Assembly (NCBI RefSeq): GCF_027257175.1
Contig: NZ_JAPFGD010000002.1
Coordinates: 308,425 to 372,424, forward strand
Source: Castellaniella sp. S9
Lineage (GTDB): Bacteria > Pseudomonadota > Gammaproteobacteria > Burkholderiales > Burkholderiaceae_B
Reading direction: 5' to 3'
Length of the DNA: 64,000 nucleotides
Shown here: positions 26,288-39,242 of the stretch, in pieces
How the letters are laid out: the number at the start of each line of letters is the position of its first letter
How positions within the stretch are numbered: position 1 is the stretch's first letter
Made by a program: the position numbers and the translations under genes
The notes under the pieces: generated by a model
Database searches by the model: none
What the model saw: only the letters and a program-made list of their open reading frames with translations
Told to the model about the DNA's origin: nothing

Positions 26288-27000
26288 GCCTGCGGGTCGC
26301 CATCCGCCGCCGCGTCGGCGGGGACACGGGCTTCGAGCTGGATGTGCGGCTCGAGACCGCCGCGCGCCGCGTCGCGCTGTTCGGTCCGTCGGGAGCCGGC
26401 AAAAGCCTGACCATGCAGGCCATCGCCGGCCTGCTCAAGCCCGACGAGGGCCGTATCGAGGTGGCCGGCAGGGTCTTGTTCGACAGTGCGCATGGCATCG
26501 ACGTGCCGCCCAGGGCCCGGCGCCTGGCCTATCTGTTCCAGGACTACGCGCTGTTCCCGCACCTGACGGTGCGCCAGAACATCGGCTTCGGCCTGACGCG
26601 CGGCTGGCTCAACCGCCACGGCCGGCGCCCGTTGCCGGCATCCGCCCAGCGCTGGGTCGAGGCCTTCCATCTGGCGGCCCTGCTGGATCACTATCCGGCC
26701 CAATTATCCGGCGGCCAGCGCCAGCGCGTGGCCTTGGCGCGCGCCTTGTCCACCGAGCCGGGACTGATGCTGCTCGACGAGCCGCTGTCCGCGCTGGACG
26801 CCGGCCTGCGGGTGCAGATGCGCCTGGAGCTGGCGCGGCTGCAGGCACAGATCGACATTCCCACCGTGCTGATCACGCACGACCCGGGCGACGTCGAGGC
26901 CCTGGCCGACGAGGTCTTCCACATCGACCAAGGCCGCATCCGCGGCCATGGCCCGGTGCCCATCAATCCAGCGTACCCAGCAGCACGTCCGACGCTTTGA
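26284..27000 (+). CDS. modC: Molybdate ABC transporter ATPase, lacking the C-terminal TOBE domain
   Basis: A 238-residue ATPase with Walker A GPSGAGKS, the Q-loop region LFQDYALFPHLTVR, signature LSGGQRQRVALARAL and Walker B LMLLDEPLSALD. ModC proteins are usually about 350 residues with a molybdate-sensing TOBE (Mop) domain after the ATPase domain; here the protein stops soon after the switch histidine region (ITHDPGDVEAL) and has no TOBE. Its last 38 bases overlap the 3' end of modE on the other strand. No frameshifted remnant of a TOBE domain is visible because modE occupies the following DNA. Confidence 0.92.
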   Translation: MSLRVAIRRRVGGDTGFELDVRLETAARRVALFGPSGAGKSLTMQAIAGLLKPDEGRIEVAGRVLFDSAHGIDVPPRARRLAYLFQDYALFPHLTVRQNIGFGLTRGWLNRHGRRPLPASAQRWVEAFHLAALLDHYPAQLSGGQRQRVALARALSTEPGLMLLDEPLSALDAGLRVQMRLELARLQAQIDIPTVLITHDPGDVEALADEVFHIDQGRIRGHGPVPINPAYPAARPTL

Positions 27001-27811
27001 ACACCGCCGTGATGTCCTGGCCCTCGGCCAGCGCCATGGCGCGCAGATCCTCGCCGCCCAGGGTGGCGGTGATGCGGGTGTTCGGCGCCACATCCACGCC
27101 GACCTCGGCCTGGTGCCTGCCGCCCACGATGCGCGAAATCCTGCCGCGCAGCTGGTTGCGGGCGGACAGCCGCGCGCCGGGGTCGAGCTGCGCCAGCATC
27201 ACCGCCGGTGCCTTGATGAAGGCGAGGGCGCGGCGGCCCTCGCGCAGGCCCAGCGCAACCGTGCTGGCATGCGTGATGAATGCCACGATGGGCAAGCCCT
27301 CGGCGGTCTCGAGCGTGACCTCGTCATTGACCTCGCCGGGGACGATGCGCCGGATGGTCCCCAGCAGCCGATTGCGCGCCGAGGTCTGCACCATCATGTA
27401 TTGCAGCAATTCCAGATTGCGCGGCGCATCCGGCCCGAAGCGCGCCAGGACGTCCATGAACCGCTGGTGTTCCTGGCGCATGCGCTCGTACCAGTCGATC
27501 AGCTCGCGGGCGCGCGGCGTCAGCGAGGCGCCGCCGCCGCGCTTGCCGCCCGTCACGCGCTCGACCAGCGGGCTGTCCGCCAGGTTGTTCATGGTGTCCA
27601 CCGCATCCCAGGCGGCCTTGTAGCTCAGGCCGACCTTGCGCGCGGCCGCGCTGATCGAGCCCTCGGTGCCGATGGCCGCCAGCAGCGCCATGCGGCGTTC
27701 GGTGCCCCAGTTCTGCGCCTGGCTGCGCAGCGTCAGTGAGGTCGTGAGTTCGGGAGGGGCGGGCGGGCGAGGCATGGCGTCGAGTGTAAGTGTGTGTCCC
27801 TGATTGCTCAA
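26963..27811 (-). CDS. modE: Molybdate-responsive transcriptional regulator ModE
   Basis: A 282-residue ModE. A winged helix-turn-helix at about residues 35-95 (GSISAAARKVGLSYKAAWDAV, then GGKRGGGASLTPRA) precedes two molybdate-binding Mop repeats: one from ARNRLLGTIRRIVPGEVND and a second from SARNQLRGRISRIVGG. The start is a TTG at 27811 with AAGGAA upstream; the first ATG (27775) has no binding site. The protein senses molybdate and should bind the Mo-box before modA. Convergent with modC. Confidence 0.94.
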   Translation of the reverse strand: MSNQGHTLTLDAMPRPPAPPELTTSLTLRSQAQNWGTERRMALLAAIGTEGSISAAARKVGLSYKAAWDAVDTMNNLADSPLVERVTGGKRGGGASLTPRARELIDWYERMRQEHQRFMDVLARFGPDAPRNLELLQYMMVQTSARNRLLGTIRRIVPGEVNDEVTLETAEGLPIVAFITHASTVALGLREGRRALAFIKAPAVMLAQLDPGARLSARNQLRGRISRIVGGRHQAEVGVDVAPNTRITATLGGEDLRAMALAEGQDITAVFKASDVLLGTLD

Positions 27812-27857
27812 GGGATTCCTTTCCTTTTCGCCGCCCGCGTCGGCCCGGAAGTCCTGT

Positions 27858-27863
27858 TAGAAT
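27858..27863 (+). promoter_or_regulatory. -10 element for the 4.5S RNA
   Basis: TAGAAT is placed so that transcription would start about 7 bases downstream, exactly at the predicted 5' end of the SRP RNA (27870). No good -35 hexamer is visible at the usual distance. Confidence 0.55.
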
Positions 27864-27869
27864 GACAAC

Positions 27870-27964
27870 GGCGGGCCCCTTCGCATGGTTCGGCGGTGAA
27901 TCTGGTCAGGTCGGGAACGAAGCAGCCACAGCCGTGCGGAACCAGTGCCGAAGTCAGGCTCGCC
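27870..27964 (+). ncRNA. ffs: Signal recognition particle 4.5S RNA
   Basis: A small bacterial-type SRP RNA. The conserved Ffh-binding core is present as GGTCAGGTCGGGAACGAAGC (27904-27923) followed by AGCCAC and, on the other side of the hairpin, GTGCCGAAGTCAGG. The ends pair: GGCGGGCC (27870-27877) with GGCTCGCC (27957-27964), eight pairs with one G-U. A pyrimidine-rich tail (TTCTCTTTC) follows. The location directly before dnaX is common in betaproteobacteria. The RNA joins Ffh in cotranslational targeting of membrane proteins. The exact ends are inferred from pairing. Confidence 0.92.
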
Positions 27965-27994
27965 TTCTCTTTCGACCATGATCGCGGCTTATCC

Positions 27995-29971
27995 ATGAGC
28001 TACCTCGTATTGGCGCGCAAATGGCGTCCACGTTCGTTTGACACGCTGATCGGGCAGGACCACGTCGTCCGCGCGCTCACGCATGCACTGGACAGCGGCC
28101 GCCTGCACCATGCCTGGCTGTTCACCGGCACCCGGGGCGTGGGCAAGACCACCCTGTCGCGCATCCTGGCCAAGTCCCTGAATTGCGAACAAGGCGTCAC
28201 CGCGACGCCCTGCGGGCATTGCCGGGCCTGCACCGAGATCGACGCGGGCCGCTATGTGGACTACATCGAACTCGACGCCGCCTCGAACCGCGGCGTCGAC
28301 GAGATGACCCAGCTGCTCGAGCAGGCCGTCTACGCGCCGTCCTCGGCCCGCTACAAGGTCTACATGATCGACGAAGTCCACATGCTCACCGGGCATGCCT
28401 TCAACGCCATGCTCAAGACCCTCGAGGAACCCCCCGAGCACGTCAAGTTCATCCTCGCGACCACCGATCCGCAGAAAATCCCGGTGACCGTGCTGTCGCG
28501 CTGCCTGCAGTTCAACCTCAAGCAGATGACCGTCACGGCCATCGTCGACCATTTGCGCCACGTCCTGGCCGAGGAATCCATTCCGGCCGAGGCCGAGGCC
28601 TTGCGGCTGATCGCGCAGGCGGCGGGTGGATCGATGCGCGATGCGCTGTCGCTCACCGACCAGGCCATTTCGTTCAGCGCGGGCCAGCTCACCGGCGCGG
28701 CGGCGCGCGACATGCTGGGCACGCTCGACCAGCATCACCTGGTGACGCTGCTGCGCGCCCTGGCTGCCGCGGACACCCCCGGCATCCTCGCCGTGGCCGA
28801 CGATCTGGCGGCGCGCGGGCTGTCCTACCAGGCGGCGCTGGCCGACCTGGCGGTGCTGCTGTCGCGCATCGCCATCGCCCAGCGCCTGGGCGCTCCCCGC
28901 GAGGACGACGACCCCCTGGCGCCCGAGATCCAGGCGCTCGCCCAGGCCTTGCAGCCTGACGAGGTCCAGTTGTTCTATGCCGTGGCGGTCAACAGCCGCC
29001 ACGAACTCTCCCTGGCGCCCGACGAATACGCGGGTTTCGTGATGGCCTGCCTGCGCATGCTGGCGCTGCTGCCCGCCGACCGGGCGGCAACGCCTGTGCC
29101 GCCGGCCGCGGCGCCGGCTCCCGCGCCTGCTGGCGACCGCTCCGCCGCCCCTGACGCAGGCCCCGCCATGGCGCCGGCGGCTTCATCCCCGGCGGCTGTG
29201 CCCCCGCCGGCTGCGTCCGAGGTCGCGCCGCCTCCCGGACTCGTGCCTGCGGTCCCCGGACCAGCGGCCGCATCCGGTCCCGCTGCGCCCGGCCCCGATG
29301 CCTCCCCCGCACCAAAGGCCGAACCGGACGCCGCCTTGCCGGCGGTCGCCGAACTCGAACCTGCACCCGAAGCCGGACCCGAAGCCGAAGCCGCCGGCGA
29401 GCCGCCGGGCACGGATGGGCCGCCGGCCTGGGACGACGATATTCCGGATTTTCCCGAAGGCGATGACGGCCTCGTGCCCGTCGGCATCGAGGACGACGAG
29501 GTCCTCCTCGACGAGGCGCCACCGGGTGCCGTGCCGGCCACCGGCATCCGCGGGCCGGCCGCGGCGGCGCCCCTGCCGGATCCACGGGACGTGGGATCGC
29601 GCGACTGGCCGGCGCTGGCGGCGGCCCTGCCGGTCACGGGCGCGGCCGCCGAACTCGCCGTCAACAGCGAATGGATCTCGGGCGACGAGCATCAGGTGCG
29701 CCTGCGGGTCGCCATTCAGTCCCTGACCGAGGGTGGCGGGCCCGAGCGCTTGCGCACGGTGCTCTCCGAACATTTCGGGCGGGTGATCCGCCTCGAGATC
29801 GAGTGCGGTTCCACCGGCGAGGACACCGCCTATGCGGTCGACCAGTCGGCGCGGGCGGCCCGCCAGCAGGCCGCCGAGGACGCCGTCCCGGCGGACGCCG
29901 TGGTGCAGGCAATGACGCAGGCTTTCGGCGCCCGAGTGGTGCCGGGTTCGGTGCGGCCGCCTGCGGTATAG
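27995..29971 (+). CDS. dnaX: DNA polymerase III tau subunit
   Basis: A 658-residue clamp-loader subunit. Walker [10 protein letters not shown] at 45-53, zinc-module cysteines 64, 73, 76 and 79, Walker B MIDEVHML (about 128) and the SRC sensor motif are all present in the AAA+ part (to about 370). A long Ala/Pro/Glu-rich linker follows (about 370-540), then a C-terminal polymerase/helicase-contact domain. No A-rich slippery heptamer (A AAA AAG type) is seen, so the short gamma form made by frameshifting in E. coli is not evident. The ATG at 27995 lies 30 bases after ffs. Confidence 0.96.
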   Translation: MSYLVLARKWRPRSFDTLIGQDHVVRALTHALDSGRLHHAWLFTGTRGVGKTTLSRILAKSLNCEQGVTATPCGHCRACTEIDAGRYVDYIELDAASNRGVDEMTQLLEQAVYAPSSARYKVYMIDEVHMLTGHAFNAMLKTLEEPPEHVKFILATTDPQKIPVTVLSRCLQFNLKQMTVTAIVDHLRHVLAEESIPAEAEALRLIAQAAGGSMRDALSLTDQAISFSAGQLTGAAARDMLGTLDQHHLVTLLRALAAADTPGILAVADDLAARGLSYQAALADLAVLLSRIAIAQRLGAPREDDDPLAPEIQALAQALQPDEVQLFYAVAVNSRHELSLAPDEYAGFVMACLRMLALLPADRAATPVPPAAAPAPAPAGDRSAAPDAGPAMAPAASSPAAVPPPAASEVAPPPGLVPAVPGPAAASGPAAPGPDASPAPKAEPDAALPAVAELEPAPEAGPEAEAAGEPPGTDGPPAWDDDIPDFPEGDDGLVPVGIEDDEVLLDEAPPGAVPATGIRGPAAAAPLPDPRDVGSRDWPALAAALPVTGAAAELAVNSEWISGDEHQVRLRVAIQSLTEGGGPERLRTVLSEHFGRVIRLEIECGSTGEDTAYAVDQSARAARQQAAEDAVPADAVVQAMTQAFGARVVPGSVRPPAV

Positions 29972-30009
29972 TCCATTCTTTGCTCAAATATTTGAGGACG
30001 GATCACTTC

Positions 30010-30336
30010 ATGATGAAAGGACAAATCGCGGGCTTGATGCGCCAGGCCCAACAGATGCAGGAAAACATGAAAAAGGCGCAGGAAGCCCTGGCCGACATCA
30101 TTGTCGAGGGGGGCTCGGGCGGCGGCCTGGTCAAGGTGTCCATGAGCTGCAAGCACGACGTCAAGCGCGTGACGATCGATCCCTCCCTGTTCGACGACGA
30201 CCGCGACATGATCGAGGATCTCGTGGCGGCCGCGTTCAACGATGCCTTGCGCAAGGCCGAGACCACGGCCCAGGAAAAAATGTCCGAGGTCACCGCCGGG
30301 ATGTCCCTGCCGCCGGGCATGAAGCTGCCGTTCTGA
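30010..30336 (+). CDS. ybaB: YbaB/EbfC family nucleoid-associated protein
   Basis: A 108-residue protein, the normal family length, with the start region [23 protein letters not shown] (a coiled helix rich in Q, M and K) and the conserved [19 protein letters not shown] strands. It forms DNA-binding dimers. Two adjacent ATGs (30010, 30013) are possible. It lies 38 bases after dnaX and shares one base with recR (TGATG), the usual dnaX-ybaB-recR order. Confidence 0.95.
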   Translation: MMKGQIAGLMRQAQQMQENMKKAQEALADIIVEGGSGGGLVKVSMSCKHDVKRVTIDPSLFDDDRDMIEDLVAAAFNDALRKAETTAQEKMSEVTAGMSLPPGMKLPF

Positions 30337-30944
30337 TGGACCCCAGCCTGCCCGAGCCCGAACCGCTGCGCGCCCTGATCCAGGCCCTGCGCGGGCTACC
30401 GGGGGTGGGTGTGCGTTCGGCCCGGCGCATGGCGTATCACCTGCTGCAGCACGACACCGACGGCGCCTTGCGCCTGGGCCGTGCCCTGCAGGATGCCGTG
30501 GGGCAGCTGCGCCATTGTGCGCGGTGCAATTCCTTCTCGCAGGACGAACTGTGCCCGACCTGCGCCCATGCGGACCGCGACCCGGCGCTGCTGTGCGTGG
30601 TCGAGACCCCGGCCGACCAGAACATGATCGAGGCCAGCCACGGCTATCGGGGGCTGTACTACGTGCTGATGGGGCGCCTTGCGCCGCTGGAGGGCGTAGG
30701 CCCGGACCAGCTCCAGTTCGCGCGCCTGCTGGAGCGCGCCACCGACGGGCTCGTGCGCGAGGTCATCCTGGCGACGAACTTCACCGCCGAGGGCGAGACC
30801 ACGGCGCATTACCTGTCCGACATGCTGCGCGCCCGCGGGCTGACGGTCAGCCGCCTGGCGCGTGGCGTGCCCAGCGGCGGCGAACTCGAATACGTGGACG
30901 CCGGCACCATCGCCTGGGCGCTGCTCGAGCGCCGGCCCGGCTGA
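30336..30944 (+). CDS. recR: Recombination mediator RecR
   Basis: A 202-residue RecR: N-terminal helix-hairpin-helix ([17 protein letters not shown]), zinc finger with Cys61, Cys64, Cys73 and Cys76, and a Toprim domain beginning [15 protein letters not shown]. It loads RecA on gapped DNA with RecO (and RecF). Start codon overlaps the ybaB stop by one base. Confidence 0.97.
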   Translation: MDPSLPEPEPLRALIQALRGLPGVGVRSARRMAYHLLQHDTDGALRLGRALQDAVGQLRHCARCNSFSQDELCPTCAHADRDPALLCVVETPADQNMIEASHGYRGLYYVLMGRLAPLEGVGPDQLQFARLLERATDGLVREVILATNFTAEGETTAHYLSDMLRARGLTVSRLARGVPSGGELEYVDAGTIAWALLERRPG

Positions 30945-31047
30945 CCCTCCCGGATACCCGCGCGGTGCGCGTGGGCAGGGAAGTTCCCGGCTGATTTTGG
31001 CATCCGATCCCGTTATCATGGCCGGAACTGTCCCGAGGGAGTCCGCC

Positions 31048-32088
31048 ATGCCCGTTTCACGTCGTGAATTGCTCAAGGCCGCGGGGGCGGCCGGCCTGAT
31101 GGGGGTGCTGCCCGGCATCGCCCGTTCGCAGTCCCTGGAAAAGACCTCGCTGACCATCGCGGTGGGTGGCCAGGCCCTGATCTATTACCTGCCCCTGTCG
31201 GTCGCCCACCTCAAGGGCTACTTCAAGGACGAGGGCCTGGATGTGACGATCGCCGATTTCGCCGGGGGCTCCAAGGCCCTGCAGGCCGTGGTCGGCGGCA
31301 GCGCCGACGTGGTGTCCGGCGCCTTCGAGCACACCATCAACCTGCAGGCCAAGGGTCAGTACTACCGGGCGTTCGCACAGCAGGGCAGGGCGCCGATGAT
31401 CGTGCTGGCGGTCTCGAAGCAGACCCTGGGGAACTACCAATCGCCCGCCGACCTCAAGGGCCGCAAGATCGGCGTCACCGCGCCGGGCTCCTCGACCAAC
31501 ATGATGGCCAGCTTCTTCCTGGCCCAGCATGGGATCAAGCCCACAGAGGCCTCCTTCATCGGGGTCGGCGCCGGTGCGGGCGCGGTGACCGCCATGCGCA
31601 GCGGCCAGATCGATGCGATGTCGAATCTCGACCCGGTGATCAGCACTTTGCTCAAGGAGGACGCCGTGCAGATCATCGCCGATACGCGCACCCTCAAGGA
31701 CACTGTCCAGATCTTCGGCGGCAACATGCCCTCGGGGTGCCTGTACACCTCCCAGGCGTTCATCGACGCGCATCCCAACACCACGCAGGCGCTGGCCAAC
31801 GCCATGGTCCGCGCCGACAAATGGATCCAGTCCGCCGGTCCCGACGAGATCGCCGCCCTGGTGCCCAAGACCTACCTGCTGGGCGATCCCGAACTCTACA
31901 AGCTCGCCTTGCGCGGCAACCTCGAGGCGCTCTCGCCGGACGGAATGGTGCCCGAGGACGGCCCGCAAACCGCCTTGAACGCCCTGGCCGAGTTCGTGCC
32001 GCGCTTCGACAAGTCGGCCATCGACATCTCCCGGGTCTGGACCAACGATTTCGTCGCCAGGGCAAACCAGAAATACCCTCATGCCTGA
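31048..32088 (+). CDS. ABC transporter substrate-binding protein, SsuA/TauA/NMT1 type, Tat-exported
   Basis: A 346-residue periplasmic binding protein. The N-terminus SRRELLKAAGAAGLMG is a classical twin-arginine signal. The mature text YYLPLSVAHLKGYFKDEGLDV and GGSKALQAVVGGSADV is typical of the nitrate/sulfonate/thiamine-precursor binding group. GAGGGAG (31035-31041) stands 6 bases before the ATG. The next two genes encode its ATPase and permease. Candidate ligands include sulfonates, nitrate-like anions or pyrimidines; undecided. Confidence 0.9.
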   Translation: MPVSRRELLKAAGAAGLMGVLPGIARSQSLEKTSLTIAVGGQALIYYLPLSVAHLKGYFKDEGLDVTIADFAGGSKALQAVVGGSADVVSGAFEHTINLQAKGQYYRAFAQQGRAPMIVLAVSKQTLGNYQSPADLKGRKIGVTAPGSSTNMMASFFLAQHGIKPTEASFIGVGAGAGAVTAMRSGQIDAMSNLDPVISTLLKEDAVQIIADTRTLKDTVQIFGGNMPSGCLYTSQAFIDAHPNTTQALANAMVRADKWIQSAGPDEIAALVPKTYLLGDPELYKLALRGNLEALSPDGMVPEDGPQTALNALAEFVPRFDKSAIDISRVWTNDFVARANQKYPHA

Positions 32089-32881
32089 GGCTCTGGGCCT
32101 GGACCGCGTCACCTGCACGTTTCCGGCGGCGCAGGGCGGCGCGTACACGGCGATGCGCGAGGCCACGCTGGCGGTGGCCGCGGGCGAGTTCGTCTCGGTG
32201 GTCGGGCCGACGGGCTGCGGCAAGTCGACGCTGCTCAACATGGCCGCGGGCCTGCTGGCGCCGACGGCAGGCACGGTACGCGTGTTCGGCGACCTCTTGC
32301 AGGGCATCAACCACCGCGCCGGCTACATGTTCCAGGGGGAGGCGCTGATGCCCTGGCGCACGGCGCTTGCCAATGTGACGACGGGGCTCGAGTTCGCCGG
32401 CGTGCCGCCGGCCGAAGCCCGTGGGCGCGGCATGGACTGGCTGCGGCGCGTCGGCCTGGGCGGCTTCGAGGACCGCTATCCGCACCAGATGTCCGGCGGC
32501 ATGCGCAAGCGCACCATGCTGGCCCAGACTTTGATCCGCGATCCCGACATCATCCTCATGGACGAGCCTTTTTCCGCGCTCGACGTCCAGACGCGCCAGC
32601 TCATGGAGAACGAGGTCCTGGACCTCTGGATGGCCAGCCGCAAGGCGGTGCTGTTCATCACCCACGACTTGGACGAGGCCATTGCCATGAGCGACCGGGT
32701 GGTGGTGCTCTCGGCCGGGCCCGACACCCATCCGATCGGCGATTTTCCCATCGACATCCCACGGCCACGCGACGTGGCCGAGATCCGCACCCATCCGCGC
32801 TTCGTCGCGCTGCACCGGGCCATCTGGGCGGTGCTGCGCGACGAGGTCCTCAAGGGCTATGCCCGCCAGAGGCAGGCCTGA
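32081..32881 (+). CDS. ABC transporter ATPase, SsuB/TauB type
   Basis: A 266-residue ATPase with Walker A GPTGCGKST, signature MSGGMRKRTMLAQTL and Walker B IILMDEPFSALD. It overlaps the binding-protein gene by eight bases. It powers the importer formed with the flanking genes. Confidence 0.92.
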   Translation: MPEALGLDRVTCTFPAAQGGAYTAMREATLAVAAGEFVSVVGPTGCGKSTLLNMAAGLLAPTAGTVRVFGDLLQGINHRAGYMFQGEALMPWRTALANVTTGLEFAGVPPAEARGRGMDWLRRVGLGGFEDRYPHQMSGGMRKRTMLAQTLIRDPDIILMDEPFSALDVQTRQLMENEVLDLWMASRKAVLFITHDLDEAIAMSDRVVVLSAGPDTHPIGDFPIDIPRPRDVAEIRTHPRFVALHRAIWAVLRDEVLKGYARQRQA

Positions 32882-32882
32882 C

Positions 32883-33671
32883 ATGAAGGGGCCCTGGTCC
32901 GCGCCGCTGCTGCGCACGCTGCAGGTCCTGCTGCTGGCGGCGATCCTGCTCATCTGGCACCTGGCCTCCGCCAACCGCGACGTGGCTTTCTTCTTTGGCC
33001 GGCCCCTCGAGGTCGCCCAGGTGATCTGGGCCTGGTTCGTCACCGACGCCGGCATCTACCGCCACCTGGGGGTCACCCTGATCGAGACCGTGCTGGCCTT
33101 TGCGATCGGCACGGCAGGGGGATTGGGCTTCGGCTTGTGGCTCGGCCTGTCGCGCGGCGCCAGCGCGCTGCTCGATCCCTACATCACCGCCGCCAACTCG
33201 ATGCCGCGCGTCATTCTGGCGCCGATCTTCGCCATGTGGTTCGGGCTCGGCATCTGGTCCAAGGTCGCCCTGGCAGTGACCCTGGTGTTCTTCATCGTGT
33301 TCTTCAACGTCTACCAGGGGGTGCGCGAGGTCAGCCCGACGCTGCTGGCCAACGCCCGCATGCTGGGCGCCAGCCGCCGCCAGCTGCTGCGCCACGTCTA
33401 CATCCCCTCGGCGACGAGCTGGGTGTTCTCCAGCCTGCACACGTCGGTGGGGCTGGCCTTCGTGGGCGCGGTGGTGGGCGAGTACCTGGGATCGGCCGCG
33501 GGGGTGGGCTACCTCATCCTGCAGGCCGAGGGCACCTTCGACGTCAACACGGTGTTTGCGGGGATCGTCGTATTGACGGTCTTTGCCTTGCTGCTCGACG
33601 GCGTGGTCACCCTGGTCGAGCGGCGCCTGCTGGCGTGGCGCCCGAGTCCCGGCGGATCCGGGATGCTCTGA
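32883..33671 (+). CDS. ABC transporter permease, SsuC/TauC type
   Basis: A 262-residue inner-membrane permease with about six hydrophobic helices and the ATPase-contact loop NARMLGASRRQLLRHVYIPSA (from residue about 158). ATG 32883 begins one base after the ATPase stop; an in-frame ATG at 32859 is possible. Last gene of the three-gene importer, convergent with transaldolase 16 bases away. Confidence 0.9.
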   Translation: MKGPWSAPLLRTLQVLLLAAILLIWHLASANRDVAFFFGRPLEVAQVIWAWFVTDAGIYRHLGVTLIETVLAFAIGTAGGLGFGLWLGLSRGASALLDPYITAANSMPRVILAPIFAMWFGLGIWSKVALAVTLVFFIVFFNVYQGVREVSPTLLANARMLGASRRQLLRHVYIPSATSWVFSSLHTSVGLAFVGAVVGEYLGSAAGVGYLILQAEGTFDVNTVFAGIVVLTVFALLLDGVVTLVERRLLAWRPSPGGSGML

Positions 33672-33687
33672 CCCTGCGGTGGGCGGC

Positions 33688-34650
33688 TCAGCCCCCGTCC
33701 CGCGACCGCGTGACCAGGGCGTCGAGCTTGATCGCATCCGCCGTGAATGCCCGGATCCCCTCGGCCAGTTTTTCCGTGGCCATGGCGTCCTGGTTCAGTT
33801 CGGTGCGAAAGGCCACCTCGTTGCTGGCCTGCCAGGCCGGTGCCTCGGCCTTGGCCGATTCGATGCTTAGACGGGCCGTCAGGGGCGCCGTGCTGGCGGC
33901 CAGCCGGCCCAGCAATTCGGGGCTGATCGTCAACAGGTCGCAGCCCGCCAGGGCGCGGATCTGGCCGATGTTGCGAAAGCTCGCGCCCATGACCTGGGTC
34001 GGAATGTCGTAGGCCTTGTAATAGGTGTAGATGCGCTCGACCGACCGGACGCCCGGGTCGTCGGGGCCGGCATGGGCGGCCTCGTCCCAGTCCGCCCCGG
34101 CGGATTTCTTGAACCAGTCGTAGATGCGGCCCACGAAAGGCGAGATCAGCGTGACCTTGGCCTGGGCGCAGGCCAGCGCCTGGGGCAGTGAAAACAGCAG
34201 CGTGAGGTTGCAGTGGATGCCCTCGGCCTGCAGCACGCGGGCCGCCTGGATGCCTTCCCAGGTGGAGGCGAGCTTGATCAGCACGCGTTCGCGCTCGATG
34301 CCGGCGCGTTCGTACAGGCCGATGATCTGGCGGGCGCGCTCGATGCTGGCCTGGGTGTCGAACGACAGGCGGGCGTCGACCTCGGTGGACACCCGGCCCG
34401 GGACGATGGCGAGGATCTCGCGGCCGAAGGCGACCAGCAGGCGATCGACTTGTTCGGCCAGCGCAGCGCCGGGATGGTCGCGCAGCACCTGCTCCAGCAA
34501 GGGGCGATAGGCGTCCTGCTGGACGGCCTTGAGGATCAGCGAGGGATTGGTCGTTGCATCGGTGGGACGATAGGCGCGCATGGCCTCGAAATCGCCGGTA
34601 TCGGCGACGACCGTGGTCAAGGCGCGCAGGGATTCGAGTTCGGAGGACAT
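33688..34650 (-). CDS. tal: Transaldolase
   Basis: A 320-residue transaldolase of the TalB class (pentose phosphate pathway; transfers a dihydroxyacetone unit from sedoheptulose 7-phosphate to glyceraldehyde 3-phosphate). The catalytic Schiff-base Lys126 lies in [10 protein letters not shown], and DATTNPSLI (Asp31) and CNLTLLFS are conserved. The start at 34650 gives the family's normal length; no strong ribosome binding site is visible. It diverges from carA. Confidence 0.95.
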   Translation of the reverse strand: MSSELESLRALTTVVADTGDFEAMRAYRPTDATTNPSLILKAVQQDAYRPLLEQVLRDHPGAALAEQVDRLLVAFGREILAIVPGRVSTEVDARLSFDTQASIERARQIIGLYERAGIERERVLIKLASTWEGIQAARVLQAEGIHCNLTLLFSLPQALACAQAKVTLISPFVGRIYDWFKKSAGADWDEAAHAGPDDPGVRSVERIYTYYKAYDIPTQVMGASFRNIGQIRALAGCDLLTISPELLGRLAASTAPLTARLSIESAKAEAPAWQASNEVAFRTELNQDAMATEKLAEGIRAFTADAIKLDALVTRSRDGG

Positions 34651-34728
34651 GGCTGCAGCAACAAAAATGTGAAAAGCCCTACTGTAGTGCATTTGGGCGG
34701 GGCAGGGGGGTGGGGCGGTCCGAGACTG

Positions 34729-34734
34729 TATAAT
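34729..34734 (+). promoter_or_regulatory. -10 element for carAB
   Basis: A perfect TATAAT, directly preceded by TG. The upstream DNA is G-rich and offers no -35 match. Transcription would start near 34741, leaving a leader of about 33 bases before the TTG start of carA, which supports that start choice. Confidence 0.6.
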
Positions 34735-34773
34735 AGGAAAGTTTGCATATCGATATTACAACCGGGGTTTATC

Positions 34774-35943
34774 TTGCTGCCGTCAATCTTTCCCGAGGGT
34801 CCCAGCGGCCTTGTTCCAGCAATTCTAGCCTTGGCTGACGGTACTGTGTTTCGGGGCGTATCCATCGGGGCGGACGGCCACAGCGTGGCCGAGATCGTCT
34901 TCAATACCTCGATGACCGGCTATCAGGAAATCCTGACCGATCCCAGCTACAGCGGCCAGATCGTCACCCTCACGTATCCGCACATCGGCAACACCGGGGT
35001 CAATCCCGAGGACGTCGAGTCCTCCAAGGTGCATGCCGCCGGCCTCGTCGTGCGCGACTGTCCCGCCCGCATGTCCAGCTTCCGCGCCAGCCAGACCCTG
35101 CCCGACTACCTCAAGGCGCAGGGCGTGGTGGCAATCTCGGGCGTTGACACGCGCAAGCTCACGCGCATCCTGCGCGACCACGGCGCCCAGGGCGCCTGCA
35201 TCCTGGTCGGCGAGGACGTCGAGCGCGCGATCGAGCTCGCCCGCGGCTTTCCGGGCATGGCTGGCCAGGATCTCGCCGCGGCGGTCGGCACCCGGCAGGC
35301 CGGGGCCTGGGCCCAGGGCACCTGGGCGCTGGGCCAGGGCTTCAGCCGCCGCGACGGCGATCTGTTCCACGTCGTCGCCTACGACTACGGCATCAAGGCC
35401 AACATCCTGCGCCTGCTGGCCGACCGCGGCTGCCGCATCACGCTGGTGCCCGCCACCACGCCGGTCGAGGACATCCTCGCCCAGCAGCCCGACGGCGTGT
35501 TCCTGTCCAACGGTCCGGGTGATCCGGCCGCGTGCGACTATGCGGCCGACACTTGCCGCGCCGTGCTCGAGCGCGGCATCCCGCTCTTTGGCATCTGCCT
35601 GGGCCAGCAGGTCCTGGGCCTGACCCTGGGCGGGCATACGATCAAGATGAAGGCCGGCCATCACGGCGCCAACCACCCGGTGCAGGACCTCGACACCGGC
35701 CGCGTGTTCATCACCAGCCAGAACCACGGCTTCACGGTGGATGGCGACACCCTGCCGGCCAACGCCCGGGTCACCCACGTATCGCTCTTCGACGGCACCT
35801 TGCAGGGCTTCGAGCTCACCGACCGCCCGGTCTTCTGCTTCCAGGGCCACCCCGAGGCCAGCCCGGGACCGCACGACATCCTGGTGCTGTTCGACAAGTT
35901 CATCGACCTGATGGCCCGCCACAAGGCCCAGTCCTCCCAATAA
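34774..35943 (+). CDS. carA: Carbamoyl phosphate synthase small (glutaminase) subunit
   Basis: A 389-residue CarA. The N-terminal domain has [19 protein letters not shown]; the C-terminal class I amidotransferase has nucleophile Cys275 in GICLGQQ and the His/Glu pair in [11 protein letters not shown]. It releases ammonia from glutamine for CarB (arginine and pyrimidine synthesis). No ATG occurs in the right place: TTG 34774 is the best start given the promoter about 40 bases upstream, though alignment of ILALADGT with the family N-terminus would also fit a slightly later start. Confidence 0.93.
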   Translation: MLPSIFPEGPSGLVPAILALADGTVFRGVSIGADGHSVAEIVFNTSMTGYQEILTDPSYSGQIVTLTYPHIGNTGVNPEDVESSKVHAAGLVVRDCPARMSSFRASQTLPDYLKAQGVVAISGVDTRKLTRILRDHGAQGACILVGEDVERAIELARGFPGMAGQDLAAAVGTRQAGAWAQGTWALGQGFSRRDGDLFHVVAYDYGIKANILRLLADRGCRITLVPATTPVEDILAQQPDGVFLSNGPGDPAACDYAADTCRAVLERGIPLFGICLGQQVLGLTLGGHTIKMKAGHHGANHPVQDLDTGRVFITSQNHGFTVDGDTLPANARVTHVSLFDGTLQGFELTDRPVFCFQGHPEASPGPHDILVLFDKFIDLMARHKAQSSQ

Positions 35944-35961
35944 GAAAACCACCGCCATCCC

Positions 35962-39192
<3,231 letters not shown>

Positions 39193-39242
39193 CCGTTCCA
39201 TGGACCCGGGCGCCGGCCTCGAACAGGCCGAGCGCCCGTAAA

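Noticed and set aside
30961..31019. Promoter for the SsuA-like importer (TTGGCA and TATCAT)
   Set aside because: Only 11 bases lie between the two hexamers, too short for sigma-70.
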